Positions 8,126-15,804 of a DNA stretch of 64,000 nt are shown here, piece by piece; positions within the stretch are counted from its first letter, which is position 1, and every line of letters begins with the position of its first letter. The notes beneath the pieces were generated by a model that was not told where the DNA came from, did not search any database, and saw only the letters and a program-made list of their open reading frames with translations. The DNA is from CBDBCU01 sp965243185 (GTDB taxonomy: Bacteria > Chloroflexota > Dehalococcoidia > Lucifugimonadales > UBA3495), in NCBI GenBank assembly GCA_965243185.1, contig OZ251531.1, positions 310,001 to 374,000 of the forward strand, read 5' to 3'. Position numbers and translations under genes: made by a program.

Positions 8126-9286
8126 CTAACCCATTTCAGCCTTTGCTTCCCGCAGAATGTAGCGGATAGCCCCGGCCACCTCCTGCCGCCGGCCTATCGG
8201 GGAGGTTGCCCCCGGGGCCGCTACACCAGCATCCACCAAAAGAGCTCCGCTACCACCGCCCGATTTCAAGTTGGCCCCGCGGATGAACTCAGCCAGCGGC
8301 TTCCAATCGCTACCGTCGGAAATCCAGTCATGGTAGCAACCGGCAAGAATGGTCATCGTGGTGATACTATAGGCCAGCGACCGGCTGCGCCATTCGGGAA
8401 TGTCAGAATTCTCAATCTCCCCGGTCAACAGACCCTCGTACTCATCCCGGGCGGCCGGCAAGAACTGGTCTGCCCAAGTCAAGCAAAGTTCCTGTAGCGA
8501 GGGAAGTTCGTACCTATAGCTATGCCTCCGCCCTTGGCTGGCCCGGCCGCTATAGCCAACCGCAGTGATTCGCAGGAATACCGCCAACTGGTTGATGGAC
8601 GCCAAGTAACCCCGTCCTTGGGCCACCGTTGAGCGTTCCATTTCGATACGCCCGCTAAACAGCTCGCTTTCCTTTTCCAGATGCAAAGCCGCCAAGTTAA
8701 AGGGGTCGCGCTGGTCGAACCGAACTATGGTATTGGCTTCGATGCGCTTGGTTTTGGAAGCGTCGACAAACATTTGCCGTAACGCTTGCAGGCTCTCCTC
8801 AGCATAAAGCACGATGGGAACCGACGCTTTACGGAGCGAGGTAAAACGCTCTTTCTGTTCTTCGTCGTCGGCCAAGTCAAAGAGCGTATCTTGGATCGCC
8901 CGACGGCGGTGCTGCCCATCGAAAATACGCATCGTGTTGACCCGGTTGGTCAAGATACGCAGCTCGCCAAAGTTGAGGGTGGGGGTGTCGTGTTCGTCCT
9001 TATAGGACTCAAACTCGATGGCGTCACCCGAAATCCCCAACAGCATCCCGCCCAGCAACCAATCGTCCTCGCTTTCCAGATACTCTTGGATGTTCTTGGC
9101 GTGGCTGGGCGTCAGCCGCCGGTTGGCTTCCCGAATCATCGTGTCGTCCACCCGTTGCGGCAACAGGCCATCCAGGGTTTCCAGATCCAAGGCGAAGTAG
9201 TACGCACACCGCCCCCCTTGCCAATACCGGTGCGCCGGCTGCCGCAGGCTGTACTGCTTGGTCTCGGTGGTGATTTGCAGGGTCAT
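8126..9286 (-). CDS. DGQHR-domain (DndB-like) protein, copy 2
   Basis: A 386-residue protein of the DGQHR family, which includes DndB, the regulator of DNA phosphorothioation. The signature FDGQHRRRA lies at residues 122-130, followed by a long alpha-rich C-terminus. A GGGGTGAA site precedes the ATG at 9286. It lies 66 bases after its paralogue (9353-10507) and both have the signature at the same residue number, so they arose by tandem duplication and probably share the promoter at 10539-10567. No dndCDE or other phosphorothioation genes are visible. Role is likely regulatory or defence-associated, but this is inference; the DGQHR motif itself has no proven chemistry. Confidence 0.85.
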   Translation of the reverse strand: MTLQITTETKQYSLRQPAHRYWQGGRCAYYFALDLETLDGLLPQRVDDTMIREANRRLTPSHAKNIQEYLESEDDWLLGGMLLGISGDAIEFESYKDEHDTPTLNFGELRILTNRVNTMRIFDGQHRRRAIQDTLFDLADDEEQKERFTSLRKASVPIVLYAEESLQALRQMFVDASKTKRIEANTIVRFDQRDPFNLAALHLEKESELFSGRIEMERSTVAQGRGYLASINQLAVFLRITAVGYSGRASQGRRHSYRYELPSLQELCLTWADQFLPAARDEYEGLLTGEIENSDIPEWRSRSLAYSITTMTILAGCYHDWISDGSDWKPLAEFIRGANLKSGGGSGALLVDAGVAAPGATSPIGRRQEVAGAIRYILREAKAEMG

Positions 9287-9352
9287 AGTTCACCCCTTCT
9301 GTAAGAATTTGGTACTTTCCCAAGGGAATCCGACAAGCACTCCTTGGTAAAG

Positions 9353-10507
9353 CTAGGAGTGCTTGGCTTGATTGACGATATAGTCAACCGACTCCTTGAT
9401 TTCTTTCATCCGCCCCACAGGCGAAATACTCCTCGGCAAAACGGCCCCGGCGTCAACCAGCAAAGCTCCGTATTCACTCCCCGGTTTCAAAGACGCTCGG
9501 CGGATAAAGTCGGCCAAGGGCTTCCAATCGTCTCCGTTCTTCGTCCATTCGTAATAGCACCCGGCAAAGATGCGTATTACCGTGGCGTTGTAGGCGAGAG
9601 ATTGGTTGCGATGCTCGGGAATATCCGAGTTGTCCACTTCGCCGTTAACCAAGTTCTCGTATTCCTCCCGGGCGTTGGTCAGGAAATCCTCCGACCAGAC
9701 AAGACACTGGTCCACTAACTCGTCATTGTCCCGAAGGTATTCGCTATTGCGCTCGGTGCTAACCCGCCCGCCGTATCCTACTACTGTGGTTTTCAACGCC
9801 GCTGCCAGCTGATTGATGGAGATAATGGACTGGCTGCTCCTAGGCACCGAAGCCCGTTCCATTTCTATCCGCCCACCGAAAAGATCGCTCAAAGCCGACA
9901 AGGACATAGCCGCCACATTGAAGGCGTCCCGGTGGTCGAATTGAGCTACCGCGTTACGCTCGATGGGCCTGGTTTTAGAAGCGTCGGCGAACATCTGACG
10001 CAGCGCATCAATACTGCCTTCGGCGTACAACATCACCGGCACCGAGGCGGTTTTAAGGGAGTCTAGCTTCTCACCTTGTCCAGCCGACTGCGCTAGTTCC
10101 GCAAGGACATCCTTGATAGCGCGCCGGCGGTGTTGCCCATCGAAAATCTTCAGAGACCCGGTATCGGTGGACATGATGCTCAACTCACCAACGGTAACCG
10201 CGCCGCCTTCCAGTTGCCCCGGATAGGGTTGAAAGTCTATGACCTCCGGGTTGACGCCTAGCATAAAGGTTCCCAGCACCCAGTCCGCCCGCTTCTCCAG
10301 ATAATCCTGGATATTTTTGGCATGGCTCGGCGTCAGTTGCCGGTTGGCTTCGCTGACCACCCGGTCATCCACCCGCTCAGGGAATAACCGGTTAAGCTCC
10401 TCCAGTTCCAGGGAAAAGGTATAAACATACCGCCCCCCCTGAACGAAGCGATGGGCCGGAGTGGTTAAAGCGTATTGGGGTTGTGCCGTGGCAATGGAAA
10501 GGGTCAT
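9353..10507 (-). CDS. DGQHR-domain (DndB-like) protein, copy 1
   Basis: A 384-residue paralogue of the next gene downstream. FDGQHRRRA again occupies residues 122-130, and SHAKNIQ at 61-67 is identical in both. I chose the ATG at 10507 because it gives MTLSIATAQ, parallel to MTLQITTET in the sister gene, and follows GGAGGTGGAG directly; the reading frame is open 20 codons further upstream but that would run into the promoter. It is first in a two-gene leftward unit behind a near-perfect promoter in an AT-rich spacer. Retention of two diverged copies suggests they act as a heteromer or recognise different partners; this is inference. Confidence 0.86.
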   Translation of the reverse strand: MTLSIATAQPQYALTTPAHRFVQGGRYVYTFSLELEELNRLFPERVDDRVVSEANRQLTPSHAKNIQDYLEKRADWVLGTFMLGVNPEVIDFQPYPGQLEGGAVTVGELSIMSTDTGSLKIFDGQHRRRAIKDVLAELAQSAGQGEKLDSLKTASVPVMLYAEGSIDALRQMFADASKTRPIERNAVAQFDHRDAFNVAAMSLSALSDLFGGRIEMERASVPRSSQSIISINQLAAALKTTVVGYGGRVSTERNSEYLRDNDELVDQCLVWSEDFLTNAREEYENLVNGEVDNSDIPEHRNQSLAYNATVIRIFAGCYYEWTKNGDDWKPLADFIRRASLKPGSEYGALLVDAGAVLPRSISPVGRMKEIKESVDYIVNQAKHS

Positions 10508-10538
10508 ACTCCACCTCCAATTATCTTGGTCTGCAACT

Positions 10539-10567
10539 ATTATACATAGTATTTTCCATATTGTCAA
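10539..10567 (-). promoter_or_regulatory. consensus sigma70 promoter with overlapping inverted repeat
   Basis: On the minus strand: TTGACA (10567-10562), exactly 17 bases, TATAAT (10544-10539). The -10 overlaps an inverted repeat ACTAT-TATAC-ATAGT at 10536-10550, a possible operator. The surrounding 200 bases are far more AT-rich than the genes around them. Confidence 0.85.
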
Positions 10568-10748
10568 GAGTTTTAATTAGCCAATTATTTAAGAAATTAA
10601 ACAAGTTGTAAAACAACTATATGCACAGCTAACTGTTTTTTATGTGGTCATGTAGCAAAGCCAACGCCCAATCTGCCACCCCGAGATTTAACCCCGGCTC
10701 AACTTGATGTATAATTTAGTCGCGCCCTCCCGCAGTAAGGAGCGATAA

Positions 10749-10943
10749 ATGCCTGCTCTGCCTTTCCCCATCAAGAAAACCGCCGAACCCGCCCAACCGG
10801 TCAAAGTGGTCGGAAACTCGGTGGTGTTCAGTCCTCAGGCTGTGGAACTGAACAAGTTCTACCTTGCCGAACTGAACAGCGCGCCCTACATCTACCGCCA
10901 CGTCGGCGCCGGCGAGGTCGAGGTTTATGGACTGGCTGACTAG
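10749..10943 (+). CDS. hypothetical 64-residue protein
   Basis: Small ORF with AAGGAG seven bases upstream of its ATG and a TATAAT at 10710-10715, about 40 bases upstream. The product starts MPALPFPIKK and includes VKVVGNSVVFSPQAVELNKF and YIYRHVGAGEVEVYGLAD. I do not recognise a family. The promoter, ribosome site and plausible codon use argue it is real; small size argues for caution. It ends 20 bases before an inverted-repeat element (10963-11095). Confidence 0.5.
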   Translation: MPALPFPIKKTAEPAQPVKVVGNSVVFSPQAVELNKFYLAELNSAPYIYRHVGAGEVEVYGLAD

Positions 10944-10962
10944 CCTCAAGGACTTCTTGGCG

Positions 10963-11095
10963 CTGTTTCAGAAAGCGTTGGTTGGGAAAATATGCCTTAA
11001 AATGGGTAAATTTCCGCTGTCTCCTGTATCTGACTGACCCGGAATTGAGGCCGTAAAAATGCTGTCGGAACCAGTACCACCACTTTCTGAAACAG
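10963..11095. repeat. 133-bp segment bounded by 13-bp perfect inverted repeats (MITE-like)
   Basis: CTGTTTCAGAAAG at 10963-10975 and its exact complement CTTTCTGAAACAG at 11083-11095. The inside encodes nothing convincing and is more AT-rich than the flanks. A related core (TTTTTCAGAAACTG) occurs at about 12239, next to the decayed transposase, hinting at a shared mobile origin. No clear target duplication seen. Confidence 0.5.
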
Positions 11096-11222
11096 TGTGA
11101 ACTTGCCGCCGACCCTTGCATTTCTACGAAACCGGCGTATAATTAAGCCCAATCCGGCGGGAGCAGCACCAATCACCCCTACCCTTGCCCGATCCCGCTC
11201 TGTAGCAGAAGGAGGTAGAGTT

Positions 11223-11672
11223 ATGGCGAAACCGATGCGCGTGGGACACTTGGTCCTGAATGTGAAAGACTTGGCCGAGTCCACCCGGTTTTACACCGAA
11301 ATTCTCGGCTTTGAGATTTCCCGGCAGACCCCTACCGGTACTTTCCTGACCTGCGGCAAAATTCACCACGACCTGGCCCTGTTCCAGGCCCCGGAGGATG
11401 CCCTGCCGGTCACCAACGGACAACTGGGAATGAACCACTTCGCCGTCCAGGTCTCCGACCTCGACGAGTTGACCGAGGTCTATCACAACCTCAAGGGCAG
11501 GGATGTGGTCATGGACCACAACACCGACCACGGTATGACCTCCAGCGTCTATTTTATGGACCCGGACGGCAACCGGGTCGAGTTTTTCTGCAACAACCAA
11601 GCCGACCCGGCCGAAGGTCTGGCGATTATGGGCCAACCCGGCCGCGTCAACAAAGAGTTGGTGCTGGCCTAG
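11223..11672 (+). CDS. VOC-family (glyoxalase/extradiol dioxygenase fold) protein
   Basis: A 149-residue protein with a vicinal-oxygen-chelate fold made of two beta-alpha-beta-beta-beta modules. Metal ligands appear as His9 (VGHLVLNV), the His in MNHFAVQV, and the Glu in GNRVEFF, the pattern of catechol-2,3-dioxygenase-like and glyoxalase-like enzymes. FYTEILGF and FMDPDGNRVE are typical VOC motifs. The ATG at 11223 follows AGGAGG; longer in-frame upstream readings lack support. A TATAAT at 11138-11143 is a likely -10. A terminator follows at 11706-11742, so this is a single-gene unit. Substrate cannot be told from sequence. Confidence 0.88.
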   Translation: MAKPMRVGHLVLNVKDLAESTRFYTEILGFEISRQTPTGTFLTCGKIHHDLALFQAPEDALPVTNGQLGMNHFAVQVSDLDELTEVYHNLKGRDVVMDHNTDHGMTSSVYFMDPDGNRVEFFCNNQADPAEGLAIMGQPGRVNKELVLA

Positions 11673-11705
11673 CCCAGCTTAACGGTCGGAAAATCGCCGA
11701 ACTGT

Positions 11706-11742
11706 TCAGCCCCCGTCAGCCATTGGCGGGGGCTGACTTTAT
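11706..11742 (+). terminator. Rho-independent terminator
   Basis: TCAGCCCCCG (11706-11715) pairs with CGGGGGCTGA (11727-11736), followed by CTTTAT. It lies 34 bases after the VOC gene stop. Confidence 0.75.
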
Positions 11743-11760
11743 CTGCTGTCATTCCGGCAT

Positions 11761-12213
11761 GATAGCGTTGCATTTCAAGTGGATTGGTTGAGCAAGCCCC
11801 GGGTTTGCAGCAAGGCCGGCAGGTTTTGCTCTGACCAGACTGTCCCCCATCGCTCCCGCCGCCGTAATTCCCGATTGTAGCGTTCCCGGCGGGAAGTAGT
11901 CCGAGCGGCGACCTCTCCCGTAGTCCAATACTGCCGGCCGGCGGTCAACCCTTGGTCCGGTCAGTAAGCGGCTGCGCCCTCCGTCAACTCCATTATTTGA
12001 CGGTGGCGGTGCATCGCCAGCGCGCACTGAACACAGTGGGGCTGACAATGGACCAGGGCTTCTTGCAGTTTCCGCTGCAACTGGAGCGGAATTTCCCACT
12101 CCCGCTGGGTCGCCAAATCGTCCAGCAATCCCATGGCAGTGCGTCTCCCGTCAACCAGCAGGGCTGCCTTTTCTGCCATTCTACATCTAAACTGCCTAAA
12201 TCGGAACGATATC
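11761..12213 (-). mobile_element. deleted transposable element with GATAGCGTT-type ends
   Basis: Left end GATAGCGTTGCATTT and right end (reverse complement) GATATCGTTCCGATTTAGG. The same left-type and right-type ends bound the 101-bp element at 23727-23827. Left ends match 20 of 22 bases between the two elements and right ends about 21 of 25. The 453-bp body holds one broken reading frame on the minus strand that stops just inside the left end. Confidence 0.6.
11775..12179 (-). pseudogene. broken transposase-like ORF inside the deleted element
   Basis: 134 codons with one in-frame TGA at codon 73 (11961-11963). The N-terminal part (MAEKAALLVDGRRTAMGLLD, then ATQREWEIPLQLQRK and HCQPHCVQCALAMHRHRQ) looks like the helical and zinc-ribbon start of ISKra4/UPF0236-type transposases; the DDE core is missing. 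After the stop the frame continues with basic, Arg-rich sequence to the left terminal repeat. It is likely an internally deleted, dead copy. The family name is tentative. Confidence 0.5.
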
Positions 12214-12300
12214 GATGACGCGGCGACGGTTGGCACTTTTTCAGAAACTGTTGAGGTTTCGCCAAATGCCGGGTTGGGCCATCAATTCGTGTTGGCCTAT

Positions 12301-13067
12301 TCAATACATCGCCCAACACCGCCCTAAAGTTAGCCGCCCGGCGGCGCTTTTCAGTCCCCGGTGCAACCGATAGCGGGGTTTAATCAGTCCGAACCTTCCC
12401 TTCAACCAATTAGCGCTATTGGGTACTCCGGGTTCTCTTTGATACAAGGTCATCTGTCGCCAGCGTTCCGGTAAATGCACCGCCAACCGGCGCAACTCCC
12501 GGGATAAGGCCGAGTCGCAAGCCCAATGGTGCAACCGCTCATCCCCATCGGCGGGAAATCCCTTATCAGTTGAGACATTTGTCCCAGCAGTTCACCCAGG
12601 CTTTCCGCAAGTCCGGTTTCAGGCGTCCCTTCCAACGGCCACGGGCGCGCTGCATAAGCGCCATACATTGTTGCCGCTCTAGCCCTGCATCCTCAATGAG
12701 TCCAGCATTCGCCGGCCCAGCCCACTACCACCCCTACCAGCCGGGATTTACCGCGCACCCGCAGCCGGGTCTCATCCACCGCCACAATCCACACCCACCC
12801 CGCCGGCAAACGCCGCCGCACCGCCCGCCCCAACCGCTACGCCTCCCGCCAACTGGTGACGTGGGCCACCGAATAGCCCGGCAAACCCGCGATTACCTCA
12901 ATACCCCAATGGCTCAAGCCCAAGGCATACAACATCCCCGGCAGGGCGGTAAAGGGTTGGCTGCGCCGGCCCCGGCCTACTCCCAGCGTCCGGGCTGTGA
13001 TGGTTTTAGCGCAGTCGACGCCCCGATAGCGTTGGATTCGGACGGATTTCATCCGCACATCGGTCAA
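12301..13067 (-). pseudogene. decayed DDE transposase
   Basis: Pieces of one transposase run leftward in different frames. 13067-12837: HTH-like region with LSHWGIEVIAGLPGYSVAHV and then a stop. About 12836-12710 continues the same frame with WVWIVAVDETRLRVRGKSRL and VGVVVGWAG, a DDE first-aspartate region. 12534-12301: TLYQREPGVPNSANWLKGRF and RYRLHRGLKSA, a typical transposase C-terminus. The frame changes and stops make it non-functional. The intact insertion sequence at 13170-14225 sits immediately upstream of its start and may have separated it from its own promoter. IS family not assigned. Confidence 0.65.
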
Positions 13068-14124
13068 AGCACGCTGCCGCCGCCCGCCTCACTTCTGCCC
13101 GGTTTGACTGCCCCAATGGGAACCCCGCTGCGGCGGGATGGGCTGGGTCGGGACCCGCTGCTCGGCTAGTTTTGAACGATTGGTGTGAAATAGCCGGGGG
13201 CCACCAGCCCAGCAGGTCGGCGAAGGACAAATTAGGCCGGCCCAACTGCCGGTTCAGCCCGATGCAGAAGTTATGCATAATCACCTTGGCCACCAGCCGC
13301 GTCTGCAATCCCTCCAGAGTGTGCGGCCGGTCTTGCCCCAAGCGGAAAAAGCCTTGCAACTGAGCAAAGGCCGTTTCCACAATCTGCCGCTTGCCGGCGA
13401 CCCAACGGCGCCAGGGATAGCTCCAGGGATGTTTGCGGTGCCGTTGCGGCGGCGCGACAACGCAAGCTTGATACTCCTGCTGCCAGCGTTGGTGGGCGTC
13501 CCGCCCGGTAAAGCCTTTGTCGGCCAAATACCAGGGGCAGTAAGCGCCCAAAGTGGGCAGCCGGGGATGAGGATGCAGCCGAAAAGCCAGGAAAACCTCG
13601 GTCATAGTCTGGTCTTTGGCGCTGGCCGGGGACAAACTGAACCCGGTAATGTTGCCGGCCGGGCCCGCAGCCAGCAGCAAATGCAAGCCGGCATACCAGC
13701 CCAAGCGGTTGCTGTAGCCGATGTCGGCTTGTCCCGGCAGCCAACCCTTCCCCCGCCGCTTGGCGGCCCGGGTGGGCACAGCCGTGCTGTCCAGGGCTTG
13801 GTAAAGCCCTTCCGGTTCCGCCAGCAAGTCGGACTGGTAACGCCAGAAGGCGGCTTGCAAGGCATAGCAGCGGCGGGCGTGGCGGTTGAACTGGCTGCGG
13901 TTCGGCAGCCGGGGGAAGGCATCCCGCAGTTGGGTCTCGGCATAGCGGTAAAAGTCCCGCTCGCTGCCGAAGCGTCGCCATTGGCTGAAACCAAGCAAAG
14001 TAATTACCTCGCTGTCGGACAAAGCCGGCGGCCGGCCCGGTTGCCGGGGCGGCGGCACCTGGGATTTGCAAAAGTCGTCCACCAGGACATATAGTATGGT
14101 CAGGAAGGTGTTCGGATCCAGCAT
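13006..14124 (-). CDS. DDE transposase (IS982/IS4-like), C-terminus reads out of the element
   Basis: A 372-residue reading frame. SDSEVITLLGFSQWRRFGSE near the N-terminus, the DDE triad as LDSTAVPT, YLADKGFTG and VETAFAQLQGF, and a strongly basic character identify a cut-and-paste transposase. The Pfam-type DDE_Tnp_1 layout resembles IS982/IS4 relatives; exact family uncertain. Homology should end around residue 315 (WWPPAISHQSFKTS), which is encoded by the left terminal repeat. The last 55 or so residues (to 13006) come from the neighbouring decayed transposase DNA, so the ORF runs past the element edge. Probably still functional, or recently so. Confidence 0.85.
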   Translation of the reverse strand: MLDPNTFLTILYVLVDDFCKSQVPPPRQPGRPPALSDSEVITLLGFSQWRRFGSERDFYRYAETQLRDAFPRLPNRSQFNRHARRCYALQAAFWRYQSDLLAEPEGLYQALDSTAVPTRAAKRRGKGWLPGQADIGYSNRLGWYAGLHLLLAAGPAGNITGFSLSPASAKDQTMTEVFLAFRLHPHPRLPTLGAYCPWYLADKGFTGRDAHQRWQQEYQACVVAPPQRHRKHPWSYPWRRWVAGKRQIVETAFAQLQGFFRLGQDRPHTLEGLQTRLVAKVIMHNFCIGLNRQLGRPNLSFADLLGWWPPAISHQSFKTSRAAGPDPAHPAAAGFPLGQSNRAEVRRAAAACFDRCADEIRPNPTLSGRRLR

Positions 14125-14225
14125 AGCCCAGCCTCCTTTTGTCGGGTAGGCTTAACTATGCGGCAAAGACACCTTCCCTGCAAGGTCTTTCCGGCCTTTT
14201 TATTTTCACACCAAGCGTTTTAGAA
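13170..14225 (-). mobile_element. insertion sequence of about 1.05 kb
   Basis: Imperfect terminal inverted repeats: AACGATTGGTGTGAAATA at 13175-13192 and, reverse-complemented, AACGCTTGGTGTGAAAATA at 14201-14219. They flank the DDE transposase gene. Outer boundaries are uncertain by about 5 bases and I could not define a target-site duplication. Confidence 0.72.
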
Positions 14226-14289
14226 CGCCACCATTATCTCCCGTATCGGAAACAATTATAAAGATCCTGGATACCTCACCCCCATTTCC

Positions 14290-14319
14290 TTGACGCATCC
14301 CTCCCCAATGCCTTACACT
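14290..14319 (+). promoter_or_regulatory. sigma70-type promoter of the first HEPN cassette
   Basis: TTGACG (14290-14295), 18-base spacer, TACACT (14314-14319), 69 bases before the ATG at 14388. It lies just outside the insertion sequence. Confidence 0.6.
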
Positions 14320-14387
14320 GGGGGGCGTATCGTCGCCGGGATTGTCCTGCCGGCGTCAAGAGGAAACCATCCCCTGGGAGAACCGTT

Positions 14388-14717
14388 ATGATAACCAAGA
14401 CGGTAACCGACGAAATGGCCCGACTGGTTGGCGCGGCCTTGCGGGAGCGGTTCACGGACGATGGACTGGTCTTTGACCCGATTATCGCGGAACGGGCTAT
14501 CGACCACTACGGCGACGAGTATGTGGACATTTTCGTCATTTTCGACGGGGATGAGAACAAGCTGGATGCCCGCTGGATTATCGGGTTGTGGATTCAGCTG
14601 GATCCCCACTTGGAACGCCTGGGACTAACCCGGGTTCCCGGCCTTTCCTTCGTGGAAAAGAGCGAGTGGTCAGAAGTTTTCCACGGCAAGTATCCGAGGC
14701 ATTATGAATCCTGGTGA
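14388..14717 (+). CDS. small acidic partner of HEPN protein, copy 1
   Basis: A 109-residue acidic protein with no family I can name. Landmarks: GLVFDPIIAERAIDHYGDEY and FVIFDGDEN. A paralogue (106 residues) at 17355-17675 keeps GLVFDPII and the VIDGD-type strand. GGGAGAA precedes the ATG. Its last 14 bases overlap the start of a HEPN gene, and the second copy shows exactly the same 14-base overlap, so the pair is a stable two-gene module. By analogy with HEPN pairs it may be the antitoxin or a substrate-recognition partner; this is inference. Confidence 0.72.
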   Translation: MITKTVTDEMARLVGAALRERFTDDGLVFDPIIAERAIDHYGDEYVDIFVIFDGDENKLDARWIIGLWIQLDPHLERLGLTRVPGLSFVEKSEWSEVFHGKYPRHYESW

Positions 14718-15186
14718 CCTGCTGCGAATTGCCCGGCATCTGGCCGCTGGTGAGGTGGGCAGCGGGCGCGGCCGCCCGCATCAAACCGACTTGTGCCGGG
14801 CGGTCAGCGCCGCCTACTACGCTATGTTTCACACCTTGGCCCGATGCTGCGCCGACTTGTTGGCCGGCAGTACGCCCGCCGCCCGGAGCAATCCGGCTTG
14901 GCGGCAAACCTACCGGGCTTTGGAACACGGCTTGGCTCGTCAGCAGTGCGGCAACCAAGCCGTAATGCGCCGGTTTCCCCCGGAAATTCGCAAGTTTGGC
15001 GAGGTGTTCGTCGCAATGCAACAAGAACGCCACGACGCCGATTATGACCCCGGCATAACCTTTTCCCGCGCTCAAGTTATGCGGTTCATCGACCTGGTGT
15101 CCGCGGCCATTGCCGGGTTCAACGCCGTCGACCGGGGGCAGCGCCGGGCCTTTTCCCTCTATGTCCTGCTCCGCCGGCGTCCCTAG
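14704..15186 (+). CDS. HEPN-domain protein (UPF0332-like), copy 1
   Basis: A 160-residue all-alpha protein. RAVSAAYYAMFHTLARCCAD is the first conserved HEPN helix and ERHDADYDP is the R-x-x-ADY motif of UPF0332-type HEPN proteins. It starts at an ATG inside the end of the upstream partner (14-base overlap), implying translational coupling. HEPN proteins of this kind are often RNase toxins or accessory subunits of nucleotidyltransferase antitoxins, but the partner here is not an MNT-type protein. efp follows 44 bases later on the same strand with its own ribosome site. Confidence 0.78.
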   Translation: MNPGDLLRIARHLAAGEVGSGRGRPHQTDLCRAVSAAYYAMFHTLARCCADLLAGSTPAARSNPAWRQTYRALEHGLARQQCGNQAVMRRFPPEIRKFGEVFVAMQQERHDADYDPGITFSRAQVMRFIDLVSAAIAGFNAVDRGQRRAFSLYVLLRRRP

Positions 15187-15230
15187 CAACCGGAATAAGC
15201 AGCCAGCAAATCAGGAGTGAGCGATAACTC

Positions 15231-15797
15231 ATGAGCATCAACTTCAGCGACCTCAGCCGTAATATGGTCATCGAACTCGACGGCCAGCCCTGGCAGATTA
15301 TGGACTACGAGCGGCACAAGATGCAGCAGCGGGCCCCGGTTACCCGCATCAAGATGAAAAACCTCCTCTCCGGCGCGGTGGTCGAGCGCACCTTCCAACG
15401 CTACGACACCGAGTTCGCCGTCGCCGAAATCGACAACCGGGAAACCCAGTACCTCTACACCGACGGCAGCTACTACTACTTCCTCGACCAGGAAACCTTT
15501 GACCAGTACGAACTGACCAAGGAGCAGTTGGGGACGACCCTCGACTACCTGAAAGAGACTATGATGGCGGAGATGGTCTTTTACAAAGGCTCTCCCATCA
15601 ATGTCAACCTGCCGACCCATGTGGACCTGGAAGTGGTGGAAACGCCGCCGGCTTTCCGCGGCGATACGGCTCAAGGCGGCAACAAGCCGGCTACCTTGGA
15701 AACCGGCTTGCGGGTCAATGTCCCGATGTTCATTACCCCCGGCACCATCATTCGGGTCGATACCCGCAACGGCCAATACACCGAGCGGGTCAGCTAG
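15231..15797 (+). CDS. efp: elongation factor P
   Basis: Translation factor that rescues ribosomes stalled at polyproline stretches. 188 residues, usual length, with the three beta-barrel domains (KOW-like N-terminal, central, OB C-terminal). The end of domain III, TPGTIIRVDTRNGQYTERVS, is diagnostic. At the tip of domain I, where many EF-P have a modified Lys (PGKG), this protein reads HKMQQRAPVTR, so beta-lysylation is impossible at that place and the tip has Gln-Arg. AGGAGTGAG precedes the ATG. The stop is 7 bases before the xseA start, so the two are cotranscribed. Confidence 0.96.
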   Translation: MSINFSDLSRNMVIELDGQPWQIMDYERHKMQQRAPVTRIKMKNLLSGAVVERTFQRYDTEFAVAEIDNRETQYLYTDGSYYYFLDQETFDQYELTKEQLGTTLDYLKETMMAEMVFYKGSPINVNLPTHVDLEVVETPPAFRGDTAQGGNKPATLETGLRVNVPMFITPGTIIRVDTRNGQYTERVS

Positions 15798-15804
15798 GGG
15801 CGTT

